Origin: an uncultured cyanobacterium
GTDB lineage: Bacteria > Cyanobacteriota > Cyanobacteriia > PCC-6307 > Cyanobiaceae
Length of the DNA stretch: 21,729 nucleotides
Reading direction: 5' to 3'
NCBI GenBank assembly: GCA_903831165.1
Contig: CAIKWV010000610.1
Coordinates: 1 to 21,729, forward strand
Below are positions 8,739 to 15,817 of the stretch, in pieces. The stretch's first letter is position 1. Every line of letters starts with the position of its first letter. The notes beneath the pieces were generated by a model. It did not search any database. It was not told the origin of the DNA and was given only the letters and a program-made list of their open reading frames with translations. The position numbers and the translations under genes were made by a program.

Positions 8739-8838
8739 AGATCTGCTGCAGGACTCCAGTCCCTCGCCTGGGTCCAGGACTGTTTGCGTTGCTACAGAGC
8801 AGCCATGGTCGCCCAGCCCCGGCCTGTGCCAGCGTGAG

Positions 8839-8863
8839 GTGGTCGCCGGCCAGTCCCGACCAC
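8839..8863 (+). promoter_or_regulatory. Inverted repeat immediately upstream of dgcA start
   Basis: GTGGTCG (8839-8845) and CGACCAC (8857-8863) are exact 7-base inverted repeats with an 11-base spacer, ending 3 bases before the ATG of the next gene. The left arm overlaps a GAGGTGG that resembles a Shine-Dalgarno. It could be an operator for a dimeric regulator or an RNA hairpin that hides the ribosome-binding region. In GC-rich DNA a 7-base repeat can also be chance. Confidence 0.35.
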
Positions 8864-8866
8864 GCC

Positions 8867-9967
8867 ATGCATTGCAGCCTGCGTCGTTTCCCCCTCACCA
8901 AGGCCATCCCCCTGACCATCAGCCGCGGCACCACCGCGGTGGTGGAGCGTCTGATGGTGAGCGTCGAGCATGGGGGCATCACCGGTTTCGGCGAGACCGG
9001 CGGCTTCGAGACCGGCCATCGCCACTACGACAGCGACGCCATCGCCGTTGAACTGGAGGCCCTGTTTCCGCACCTGGTCGGCCGGGCCCCGCAACCGCTT
9101 CAGGCCCTGGAGCCGCTGCTGGCCGAACTGTCGCCTCCGGCCCGCTGCGGCCTCGATCTGGCCCTGCATGACTGGTGGGGCAAGCGGCTGGGGCTGCCGC
9201 TGCATCAGCTCTGGGGTCTGGACGGCGAGCTGGCGGTGCCGACCAGCGTCACCCTGGGGCTGGGATCGGTGCAGGCGGTGCTGCAGCGGCTTGAACGCTG
9301 GTGGGCGCAGCTGCCGGCCAGCCGCATCAAGCTCAAGCTCGGCAGCCCCGAGGGTCTGGAGCACGACCGTGCCCTGGTGGAGGCGGTGGCGCTGGCCCTG
9401 GAGCAGCGCAGCCAGCAGCAGGGGGAGCGCCTGGAACTGCAGGTGGATGCCAATGGCGGCTGGGATCTGGCTGGGGCCCGCTCGATGATGGGCTGGCTGG
9501 CGGAGCGGGGGGTGACGCTCGTGGAGCAGCCCCTGCCGCCGCTGGAGGATCCCGAAGCCGACTGCGCCGCCTTCGCCGCCCTGGAGCTCGACTGCCCGAT
9601 CCCCCTGGTGGCCGATGAGAGCTGCTGGAACCTGGCCGATGTGGTGCGACTGGCCCCCTTTGTGGACGGGGTCAACATCAAGTTGCTCAAGAGTGGCGGC
9701 CTCAGCGAGGCCCTGCTGATGGCGGAGGCGGCCCGGCGTCTGGGACTGGGGGTGATGGTGGGCTGTTATTCCGACAGCGCCCTGCTCAATGGCGCCGCCG
9801 CCCAGCTGCTGCCCCTGATCCAGTGGCCCGATCTCGACAGCCATCTGAACCTGCTGGACGATCCCTTTGAGGGGCCGCGCCTGGAGTCTGATCGTTTGCG
9901 GCCCGGCCTGGAGCCGGGGCTGGGGGTCAGGGCCAGGGATGCCGCATCTGATTCGGAGCGATGCTGA
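8867..9967 (+). CDS. dgcA: Enolase-superfamily epimerase/racemase (dipeptide epimerase / N-acetyl-D-Glu racemase DgcA-like)
   Basis: Member of the muconate-lactonizing-enzyme subgroup; inverts the alpha-carbon of a glutamyl substrate. All catalytic residues are visible in 366 residues: KLK (K155, K157), metal ligands in VDANGGW (D194), VEQP (E220) and ADES (D250), the second lysine region NIKLLKSGG (K272/K275), and the DLD motif (322-324) typical of L-Ala-D/L-Glu epimerases, which bind the substrate's amino group. I chose the first ATG that gives a normal N-terminus (MHCSLRRFPLTKAIPLTISRG). The stop overlaps the start of the next gene (ATGCTGA), a DUF1611/DgcN protein. That pairing is known in D-glutamate catabolism, where DgcN acetylates D-Glu and DgcA racemises N-acetyl-D-Glu. 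Whether this enzyme acts on dipeptides, N-acetyl-Glu or both cannot be read from the sequence. Confidence 0.88.
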   Translation: MHCSLRRFPLTKAIPLTISRGTTAVVERLMVSVEHGGITGFGETGGFETGHRHYDSDAIAVELEALFPHLVGRAPQPLQALEPLLAELSPPARCGLDLALHDWWGKRLGLPLHQLWGLDGELAVPTSVTLGLGSVQAVLQRLERWWAQLPASRIKLKLGSPEGLEHDRALVEAVALALEQRSQQQGERLELQVDANGGWDLAGARSMMGWLAERGVTLVEQPLPPLEDPEADCAAFAALELDCPIPLVADESCWNLADVVRLAPFVDGVNIKLLKSGGLSEALLMAEAARRLGLGVMVGCYSDSALLNGAAAQLLPLIQWPDLDSHLNLLDDPFEGPRLESDRLRPGLEPGLGVRARDAASDSERC

Positions 9968-11052
9968 GCGCCGACGCGCCGGTGGTGCTTCTGCAGCATC
10001 ACGGCCTCGATAATCCCGGTGGCAAGACCGGCCTGACCCTGCTGCGCTACAGGCCAGGTCCGATCCTGGCGGTGGTCGATCCGGATCACGCCGGTGCCAG
10101 CCTGCGGCAGATCACCGACATCAAGCGGGACGTTCCGATCGTGGCCTCGATGGCCGAGGCGTTGCCGCTGCTGGCGAACGCCGGGGCCCTTCCAGCTGTG
10201 GCCGTGGTGGGTCTGGCTCCGGCGGGGGGGCGGCTGCCGCCAGGGATGCACGCCGATCTGGAGAGCGCGCTGGCGGCGGGGCTTTGTCTGGCCAGTGGGC
10301 TGCACACCCGGCTAGGGGATGATCCAGCCCTCGCGTCTCTGGTGCAACCCGGCCGCTGGATCTGGGATCTGCGCCAGGAACCCGCCGCTCTGTCGGTGGC
10401 TTCGGCCCAGGCGGCCAGCCTGCCGGGGCAGCGCTGGTTGGCGATGGGATCGGACATGTCGGTGGGCAAGATGAGTGCCTGCCTGGAGCTGCAGGCTGCG
10501 GCCCTGGCGCGCGGACTCGATGCCCGCTTCGTCGGCACCGGCCAGGCCGGCATTCTGATCAGTGGCCAGGGTGTGGCCCTCGATGCGGTGCGGGTCGACT
10601 ACGCCGCCGGCGCCGTGGAGCGGGCCGTGCTGGAGGCCTCCAGCGGAGCCGACGACGGCACCCTGGTGCTGGTGGAGGGTCAGGGCTCTTTCTGCCAGCC
10701 AGGCTCCACAGCCAGTCTGCCGCTGCTGCGGGGCAGCCAGCCCACAGCCCTGTTGCTGGTGCATCGCGCCGGCCAGGAGACGATCCGCAACCATCCCCAC
10801 ATCCCCCTGCCCCCCCTGGCTGAGCTGATCGCCGCCCTGGAGGCGATGGCGGCCCTGGCACGCCCCCACACGGCGGACTGCGGTGATCCGCCGCGGGTGC
10901 GCGCCATCGCCTTGAACACCGGCCATCTGGATGCTGCGGAAGCGGCCGCCGCGATCGCCGATACGGCGGCCCGGACGGGCCTGCCCTGCCACGATCCGGT
11001 ACGGGCTGGCGGCCAGGGCTTGCTCGCTGCCCTGCTGGGGCTTGACCTGTAA
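9961..11052 (+). CDS. dgcN: DUF1611 P-loop protein, DgcN-like (D-glutamate N-acetyltransferase family)
   Basis: DUF1611 proteins have an N-terminal Rossmann-like region and a C-terminal P-loop domain; the family member DgcN is reported to N-acetylate D-glutamate. In these 363 residues I see the N-terminal segment ILAVVDPDHAG, then GLAPAGGRLPP, the Walker-A-like MGSDMSVGKM (162-171, K170), FVGTGQAGILISGQGVALDAV (about 190-210), VEGQGSF (238-244) and LNTGHLD near the end. It starts at ATG 9961, overlapping the upstream epimerase stop by 7 bases, so the two are almost certainly made together. Its TAA (11050-11052) lies inside the A-run that is the U-tract of the opposite-strand tRNA-His terminator. 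The family call is firm; the acetyltransferase activity is by homology only. Confidence 0.88.
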   Translation: MLSADAPVVLLQHHGLDNPGGKTGLTLLRYRPGPILAVVDPDHAGASLRQITDIKRDVPIVASMAEALPLLANAGALPAVAVVGLAPAGGRLPPGMHADLESALAAGLCLASGLHTRLGDDPALASLVQPGRWIWDLRQEPAALSVASAQAASLPGQRWLAMGSDMSVGKMSACLELQAAALARGLDARFVGTGQAGILISGQGVALDAVRVDYAAGAVERAVLEASSGADDGTLVLVEGQGSFCQPGSTASLPLLRGSQPTALLLVHRAGQETIRNHPHIPLPPLAELIAALEAMAALARPHTADCGDPPRVRAIALNTGHLDAAEAAAAIADTAARTGLPCHDPVRAGGQGLLAALLGLDL

Positions 11053-11084
11053 AAAAACAAGCCCGGCGTCAAAAGACACCGGGC
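11051..11084 (-). terminator. Rho-independent terminator of tRNA-His
   Basis: Read on the minus strand, a 10-11 bp stem (GCCCGGTGTC and GACGCCGGGC, one G-U/mismatch position) with a TTTT loop is followed by TTG and a run of seven T. It begins about 10 bases after the tRNA-His 3' end. No T-run exists on the other side, so it should act in one direction only and overlaps the dgcN stop codon. Confidence 0.88.
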
Positions 11085-11093
11085 TGAGAGAAG

Positions 11094-11167
11094 GGCGAGC
11101 GAGGGGACTTGAACCCCCGAATGGTGGCGCCACAAGCCACTGCCTTAACCACTTGGCGACGCCCGCC
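11094..11167 (-). tRNA. trnH: tRNA-His (anticodon GTG)
   Basis: A full cloverleaf can be drawn. The acceptor stem is GCGGGCG with CGCTCGC (one G-U). A D-arm contains GCCAAGTGGTTAAGGC. The anticodon stem GTGGC/GCCAC encloses loop TTGTGGC, giving GTG. The T-arm GGGGG/CCCCT has loop TTCAAGT. The extra 5' G (position -1, at 11167) opposite C73 (11094) is encoded in the DNA, the hallmark of bacterial tRNA-His. The 3' CCA is not encoded. It is antisense to the dgcA-dgcN-amidohydrolase cluster. Confidence 0.96.
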
Positions 11168-11457
11168 GCGCAAAATGGAACTTACAACACCGGCAGAAGC
11201 GCCGATTGAGGCAGTGAACGCCTCGGCGATCGGCAGGCGGGCGCTGGTGCCACCACGGGCCGGCTGCCGGCGGCACCCGTGAGCCCCTGTTGTGGCCCAG
11301 CCTGCGTCCAGCGAACGGACGCTGATCCAGGCTGCGGTTGGCGCGCTGGGCGTTCCATCCAGGCGGCAACCTGGCCGGGCCACCCGAATCCAGTGGCAGC
11401 CGACTGCTGGGCCGGCTGGACGCTGCTGGCAGGTGGGAGGTTCTTTGCAATTGTGGT

Positions 11458-11916
11458 GTGAATCCCGCCGGCTGGCGTTTGCGTCCCTCCAGCGTCACCA
11501 CCACCACCTCCACCTTGCTGGGTGTGCTGCTGAGCGCCGGCGCCGCCATCGGCCTGGCGGTCACCAATCCCGGTCCCGGTGATTTTGAGGAATTCGCCTC
11601 CGAGCAACTGACGCGTCTGATCACCGAGGAGCTCTGCCGCGAGGACGGATTGCCGCTGATGCTGCGTCTGGTGATCCGTGACTGCCCGGCGGTTGTGGCG
11701 TCCCAGCGCCGGGTGCTGGGCCATCTGGCGCTGGAGCATTCCCGTCGCCGCAACCTGGGTCTGTTCAGCCTCTATGTCACCGAGCTGGGCGGCGAGAAGA
11801 TCCTCCCCAATTGGCGCTTGCCCCGCTACCACGCCCTGACCCTGGCTGGAGCCGGTCGCTTTCTGGTGCTGCGCACCGGCCAGGACAATGGGGACCACCG
11901 CAACGTCAGTCCCTGA
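11458..11916 (+). CDS. DUF4359 family protein
   Basis: The sequence matches the cyanobacterial DUF4359 pattern: one N-terminal hydrophobic helix (STLLGVLLSAGAAIGLAVTNPGP), then FEEFASEQL, an EELC motif, a cluster of hydrophobic strands (LFSLYVTEL) and a C-terminal PRYHALTLAGAGRFLVL. Function is unknown; it is probably membrane-anchored or exported. With the GTG at 11458 it has 152 residues; the frame is open back to an ATG at 11338, which would add 40 Arg/Gly/Pro-rich residues untypical for the family. GGGAGG lies 18 bases upstream of the GTG, too far for a good Shine-Dalgarno, so the start is uncertain. It sits between dgcN and an amidohydrolase on the same strand, the latter starting about 30 bases downstream. 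Confidence 0.75.
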   Translation: MNPAGWRLRPSSVTTTTSTLLGVLLSAGAAIGLAVTNPGPGDFEEFASEQLTRLITEELCREDGLPLMLRLVIRDCPAVVASQRRVLGHLALEHSRRRNLGLFSLYVTELGGEKILPNWRLPRYHALTLAGAGRFLVLRTGQDNGDHRNVSP

Positions 11917-11947
11917 ACAGCAACCGTCGCCGACGGGTACGGCACCC

Positions 11948-13258
11948 ATGAGCAGTCTCGAGCTGCTGCCGCCGCTGCGGCTGCCGCGGGCCTTGCTGGA
12001 TCCACGGCTGGGGACGCTCGGTGCTGCGGATGCCCAGGGTCTGGTGGCTGTTCGCGTTGAGCATGGCGAGGGACGCATCCGCGCCATCCACCCCTGGCCC
12101 GATCCCCAGACTTCGACCCGAGCGGGGCTTGCCTGCGCTGAGTTGCCCCTGGCGATCACACCGCCGGTGGAGCCCCATGCCCATCTCGACAAGCCCTTCA
12201 CGGCCGCGGCCTTCCCCAACCGCGAGGGCACCGTGGCCGGAGCCTTCGCCGCCAACATCGAAGAGGCCCAGAGCCGCGATCTCCAGGGCGTGCTGACCCG
12301 GGCTGAACGGGCCCTAGAGCTGGCCTGGAGCCATGGCCTGCGCGCCATTCGCAGCCACATCGACAGCCTCGGCGTCGCCGCCGACCCCAGCTGGGAGGCC
12401 TTGCTGAGCCTGCGCCAACGCTGGGCGGATCGGCTGGAGCTGCAGTTGGTGGCCATGGTGCCGATCCAGCACTGGCTAAGCCCCGAAGGCGAGCAGCTGG
12501 CCCAGCGGGTGGCTGCCGCCGCCGGGGTTCTGGGCGGGGTGATCGGACCGCCGTTCGCCAGCCGTCGCCAGGATCGGGAGGGGCTGGTGGCCCTGCTGCG
12601 ACTGGCGGAACGACTGGGCTGCGCTGTGGACCTGCACATCGATGAGGGCAGCAGCGAGCCCGGTCGGGGTGTGGCCATGGTCTGCCGTCTGATGCTGGAG
12701 CAGCGCAGCGAGGTACCCCTGGTCTGCAGCCATGCCAGCAGCATGGCCCTGCTGGCCGATCGCCCCTGCCGGCGACTCTGCGACGCGATCGCCGCCGCCG
12801 GCATCGGCGTGATCGCCCTGCCGACCACCAATCTCTGGCTGCTGGGCCGCCGGGCGGGCCGGACACCCCTGCACCGCCTCCAGGCACCGATCCGCCAGCT
12901 GCAGAGCGCCGGGGTGGAGGTGGCCCTTGGCGGCGATAACGTCCAGGATCCCTGGTACCCCGGAGGGGCCTTCGATCCGGTGGAGCTGCTGCGCCTGGCG
13001 GGCCTGATCAGCCATGTGCTGCCCTGGCAGCGCCAGGGCCTGGCCCCCTTCACCACCGCTCCGTCGCGGCTGCTGGGCCTGGCCTGGGATGGGGTGTTGC
13101 GTCCCGGGGCGCCGGCTGACCTGCTGGTGCTCGGCGCCGGCTCCTGGGGGCAGCTGCTGGCCCAGGCGCCCCAGCGGCGGGTGCTGCGGGGCGGGCGCTG
13201 GCTGGAGCCTCCGGAGATGGAGCGTCCCTCGCCGCTGCTCGCCTGCCTGCCGCACTGA
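11948..13258 (+). CDS. Cytosine-deaminase-like metal-dependent amidohydrolase
   Basis: A TIM-barrel amidohydrolase of the CodA type that hydrolyses a C-N bond with one metal ion. Residues equivalent to those of E. coli cytosine deaminase are all present in 436 residues: HAHLDK (H77, H79), HIDE (H230, E233), SHAS (H262) and GGDNVQDPWYPGG (D330). The beta-sandwich ends are at the two termini, with GAPADLLVLGA near the C-terminus. The actual substrate is unknown; family members also act on N-acyl amino acids, isocytosines and triazines. I chose ATG 11948 (MSSLELLPP); the frame is open to ATG 11888, which overlaps the DUF4359 gene. It stands between DUF4359 and an FAD oxidase in the cluster that begins with the glutamyl epimerase, so a role on an amide or N-acyl derivative is plausible but inferred. 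Confidence 0.87.
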   Translation: MSSLELLPPLRLPRALLDPRLGTLGAADAQGLVAVRVEHGEGRIRAIHPWPDPQTSTRAGLACAELPLAITPPVEPHAHLDKPFTAAAFPNREGTVAGAFAANIEEAQSRDLQGVLTRAERALELAWSHGLRAIRSHIDSLGVAADPSWEALLSLRQRWADRLELQLVAMVPIQHWLSPEGEQLAQRVAAAAGVLGGVIGPPFASRRQDREGLVALLRLAERLGCAVDLHIDEGSSEPGRGVAMVCRLMLEQRSEVPLVCSHASSMALLADRPCRRLCDAIAAAGIGVIALPTTNLWLLGRRAGRTPLHRLQAPIRQLQSAGVEVALGGDNVQDPWYPGGAFDPVELLRLAGLISHVLPWQRQGLAPFTTAPSRLLGLAWDGVLRPGAPADLLVLGAGSWGQLLAQAPQRRVLRGGRWLEPPEMERPSPLLACLPH

Positions 13259-13327
13259 CGCTGTCTCACCGCCTGGAATCCGAGCTGTCACTGTCTCCCC
13301 CCTGCTCTCCACCCGGCTCCATCGACC

Positions 13328-14728
13328 ATGACCCTCTCCCAGCTGCCCGAACTGCCGCCGCCGCCGCCTGCGGCGCGCATCGCTGAATTGGCGGCCGAAC
13401 TGGCGGATCTGGCGCCGATCCAGACGGCGGCAGAGCTGGAGCGGCTGTCCAGGGATTTCTACGCGTACTCGCCGGTGCTCAGCCCACTGCTGGCGGATCG
13501 CCGTGCCCAGCTGGCGGTTCGGGCCTCAAACCTGGAGCAGGTGCGCCGGGTGGCCTCCGCCTGCGCCCGGCTTCAGGTGCCGCTGACCCTGCGTGGCGCC
13601 GGCACCGGCAACTACGGCCAGTGCGTGCCGTTGCAGGGGGGGCTGGTGCTCGATCTCACCGGTCTGAAGCACCTGCGTAGCCTCGATCCTGCCAGCGGCG
13701 AGCTCGTCGCCGAGCCTGGTTGCCTGCTGGCGGATCTCGATCGCCAGCTGGCAATCCACGGCCGGGCCCTGCGGCTGGCGCCCAGCACCTATCGCACGGC
13801 CACACTTGGTGGCTTCATCGCCGGCGGGGCCGGCGGAATCGGCTCCCTGCGTTGGGGCTTCCTGCGCGATCCGGGCAACCTGCTGGGCCTGGAGGTGATG
13901 ACGGTGGAGCCCGAGCCGCGGCTGCTGCAATTGGACGCGACTGCCAGTCAGCCGCTCAACCATGCCTATGGCACCAACGGCATCCTCACGGCCCTGCGGG
14001 TCCCGACCTGCGAGGCGGTGGCCTGGCAGCAACTGGTGCTGGGCTTCGACGACTGGACGCGGGCGCTGGCGGCGCTGCAGGGTCTGGCGAGCAGTGACCT
14101 GCTGCTGAACAACGTGACCTTGCTGGCCGCACCGCTGGCGGCGGCGATGCCCTGGCCCGCCGGTTGCCCCGCCCCCACGGCCGCAGAACATCGCCTGCTG
14201 CTGCTGGCTGCTCCCGAAAGCCTCGCCGACCATCCCCAGCTGCTGGGTGCCTGGGGCGGTGAGCTGCTCTGGCAGGAGGCCCAGGCGGCCAGCCGGGGCC
14301 TGCCGCTACGGGAGCTCTGCTGGAACCACACCACCCTGCACTGGCGTGGCCCGCGGCCCGACTGGACCTACCTGCAGCTGTTGCTGCCCCCTGATCCACG
14401 GCCGCTGCTGGCGGCCCTGCAGCAGCGCTGGGGGGACGATCTGCTGTGGCATCTGGAGGCGGTGCGGCAGCACGGGGAGGTGCGGCTGTCGGCGCTGCCC
14501 CTGCTGCGGTTCACCGGCCCCGAGGCCCTGACGGCCCTGATCGAGCAATGCCGCGATCTCGGCGCTCTGGTCTTCGACCCCCACCAGGTCACGGTGGAGG
14601 AGGGGGGGCTGGGCGGCATCGACGCGGCCCAGGTGGCGGCCAAGGCCCTTTATGACCCGGCCGGCCTGCTCAACCCGGGCAAGCTGCGGGGCTGGCTGGA
14701 GCGGCCGCAGAGCGGTGGTTCCGACTGA
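13328..14728 (+). CDS. FAD-linked oxidase/dehydrogenase, GlcD/D-2-hydroxyacid dehydrogenase type
   Basis: Member of the PCMH/vanillyl-alcohol-oxidase fold that oxidises hydroxy acids or similar substrates using FAD. In 466 residues the FAD-binding elements are clear: LRGAGTGNYGQ (about 88-98), LVLDLTGL, VAEPG, the STYRTATLGGFIAGGAGGIGS stretch (153-172), and a C-terminal cap ending YDPAGLLNPGKLRG, as in GlcD and D-lactate dehydrogenases. No iron-sulphur cysteine motif is visible. The N-terminus is rich in Pro (PPPPPA). It starts 69 bases after the amidohydrolase stop on the same strand and closes the metabolic cluster. The exact substrate cannot be predicted; a D-2-hydroxy acid or a cyclic amide product of the upstream enzymes is conceivable. 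Confidence 0.85.
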   Translation: MTLSQLPELPPPPPAARIAELAAELADLAPIQTAAELERLSRDFYAYSPVLSPLLADRRAQLAVRASNLEQVRRVASACARLQVPLTLRGAGTGNYGQCVPLQGGLVLDLTGLKHLRSLDPASGELVAEPGCLLADLDRQLAIHGRALRLAPSTYRTATLGGFIAGGAGGIGSLRWGFLRDPGNLLGLEVMTVEPEPRLLQLDATASQPLNHAYGTNGILTALRVPTCEAVAWQQLVLGFDDWTRALAALQGLASSDLLLNNVTLLAAPLAAAMPWPAGCPAPTAAEHRLLLLAAPESLADHPQLLGAWGGELLWQEAQAASRGLPLRELCWNHTTLHWRGPRPDWTYLQLLLPPDPRPLLAALQQRWGDDLLWHLEAVRQHGEVRLSALPLLRFTGPEALTALIEQCRDLGALVFDPHQVTVEEGGLGGIDAAQVAAKALYDPAGLLNPGKLRGWLERPQSGGSD

Positions 14729-15193
14729 AGCGGCGGCTGAGATCGCGTGTTGGTCCTGATCAGCCGGATCCATCCGCGGGGGGAGCCGGGGAGCGTCACT
14801 GCCGATGCCGTGCACGCCAGAACATTCCCCCTCTGGCCCGTCTGGGCTCGAATCGCTCGGAGCTTGCCGGGTTTTCTGGTGGTCGGTTGTTCAACCCCTG
14901 GAATCCCCAACCCCGTGACTGGCGCGGCACCTGCGCACCGCCTGATTCCAGGGCTGCCTCAGGGCCCTGGACGCATCCTTCGAGTCGGACGGGGCGCCCT
15001 GGATCGCCCATTGCCATCAGCTCACCGAATCAGCTCACCCGCCGGTGGAGTGGCTTGCCGGCCAGCTCATGGTGCCAGTTCGCTGCCAGCGAGGCCCCGA
15101 CAGCCAACGGCGAACCGTGACGCCGGCATTCGCTCATCGCCACAGCTGTGCCGGCTCCGGCGACCCTGTAAGGGCTCCGTTCGCGTCCCGGGC
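14729..15193. other. 465-bp gap between FAD oxidase and pentapeptide protein genes; nothing recognised
   Basis: This lies between two genes that end facing each other, so no promoter is needed here. Short frames exist on both strands (for example 14796-15017, minus) but show no domain or start signal. No intrinsic terminator with a T-run is visible for either gene. It is long for a convergent gap in this genome, so a decayed gene or an unrecognised small RNA is possible. Confidence 0.4.
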
Positions 15194-15724
15194 TCAGCCG
15201 CAATCCAGGCTCAAGCGGGTATCGACGCCGGTGATCGGATTGGTGCCGCTGGCCTCGCGGCAGAGGGCGCGCTGGTCATTGCGATCGAGTAGGGCGTCAC
15301 TGAAGTCGGCATCGGTGACTGTGGCGCCCGCGAAGCTGCTGCCGGCTGCGATCACGCCCCGCAGCACCGCCCCGCTGAAGTCGGCGCCGCTGAAGTCCAC
15401 CTTGTCCATCAGCACGTCGCTGAGATCGGCACCACGGAAATCCGCCTCCGGAAAAGCCCCCTGGGTGAAGATCGCCCCATGCAGATCGGCGCCGGCGAAG
15501 TGAGCCCGCCGTCCTTGAGCGCCGGCAAAGGAGGTGTGGGCCAGATCCTGGCCGCTGAAGTCCTGCTCGTTCTGGTTGGTGAGGGTGTAATCGATACCGC
15601 TGAACTCAGCCCAGGCCGGGGCGACCGGTGCGGCCAGCAGCAGCAGGGCGAGCGCCAGACCAAGCAGGCAGCGCTGCAGGGCGCCGGCGACAGCGGACGG
15701 AGCTGGAATCGGGGAGCGGGCCAT
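15194..15724 (-). CDS. Secreted/lumenal pentapeptide-repeat protein
   Basis: The 176-residue protein begins with a signal peptide: basic start, hydrophobic core LLGLALALLLLAA and an AWA cleavage site before EFSGIDYTL. A right-handed beta-helix of A(D/N)LXX repeats follows: DFSGQDLAHTSFAGAQ, HFAGADLHGAIF, ADFRGADLSDVL, DFSGADFSGAVL, SFAGATVTDADF. It ends in a conserved tail (CREASGTNPITGVDTRLSLDC) with two cysteines. This layout matches the thylakoid-lumen pentapeptide proteins of cyanobacteria and chloroplasts; their role is not settled. I chose the ATG at 15722-15724 because it puts the signal peptide at the N-terminus; a longer frame to 15790 adds only basic residues. It is the last gene of the argD-folC run, 93 bases after folC. 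Confidence 0.88.
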   Translation of the reverse strand: MARSPIPAPSAVAGALQRCLLGLALALLLLAAPVAPAWAEFSGIDYTLTNQNEQDFSGQDLAHTSFAGAQGRRAHFAGADLHGAIFTQGAFPEADFRGADLSDVLMDKVDFSGADFSGAVLRGVIAAGSSFAGATVTDADFSDALLDRNDQRALCREASGTNPITGVDTRLSLDCG

Positions 15725-15817
15725 GGCTGGACGGACGGAGGCGCAGTGCCATCGTTGCGCCCGGGGCCGCCGACCGCCACACGGCATCACCGGCTCGCGC
15801 CGATGGCGTACCCCGCT

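Noticed and set aside
11182..13269. 695-codon minus-strand open frame opposite DUF4359 and the amidohydrolase
   Set aside because: Its translation is Ser/Arg/Ala-rich without any motif, while the opposite strand carries the amidohydrolase active-site residues.
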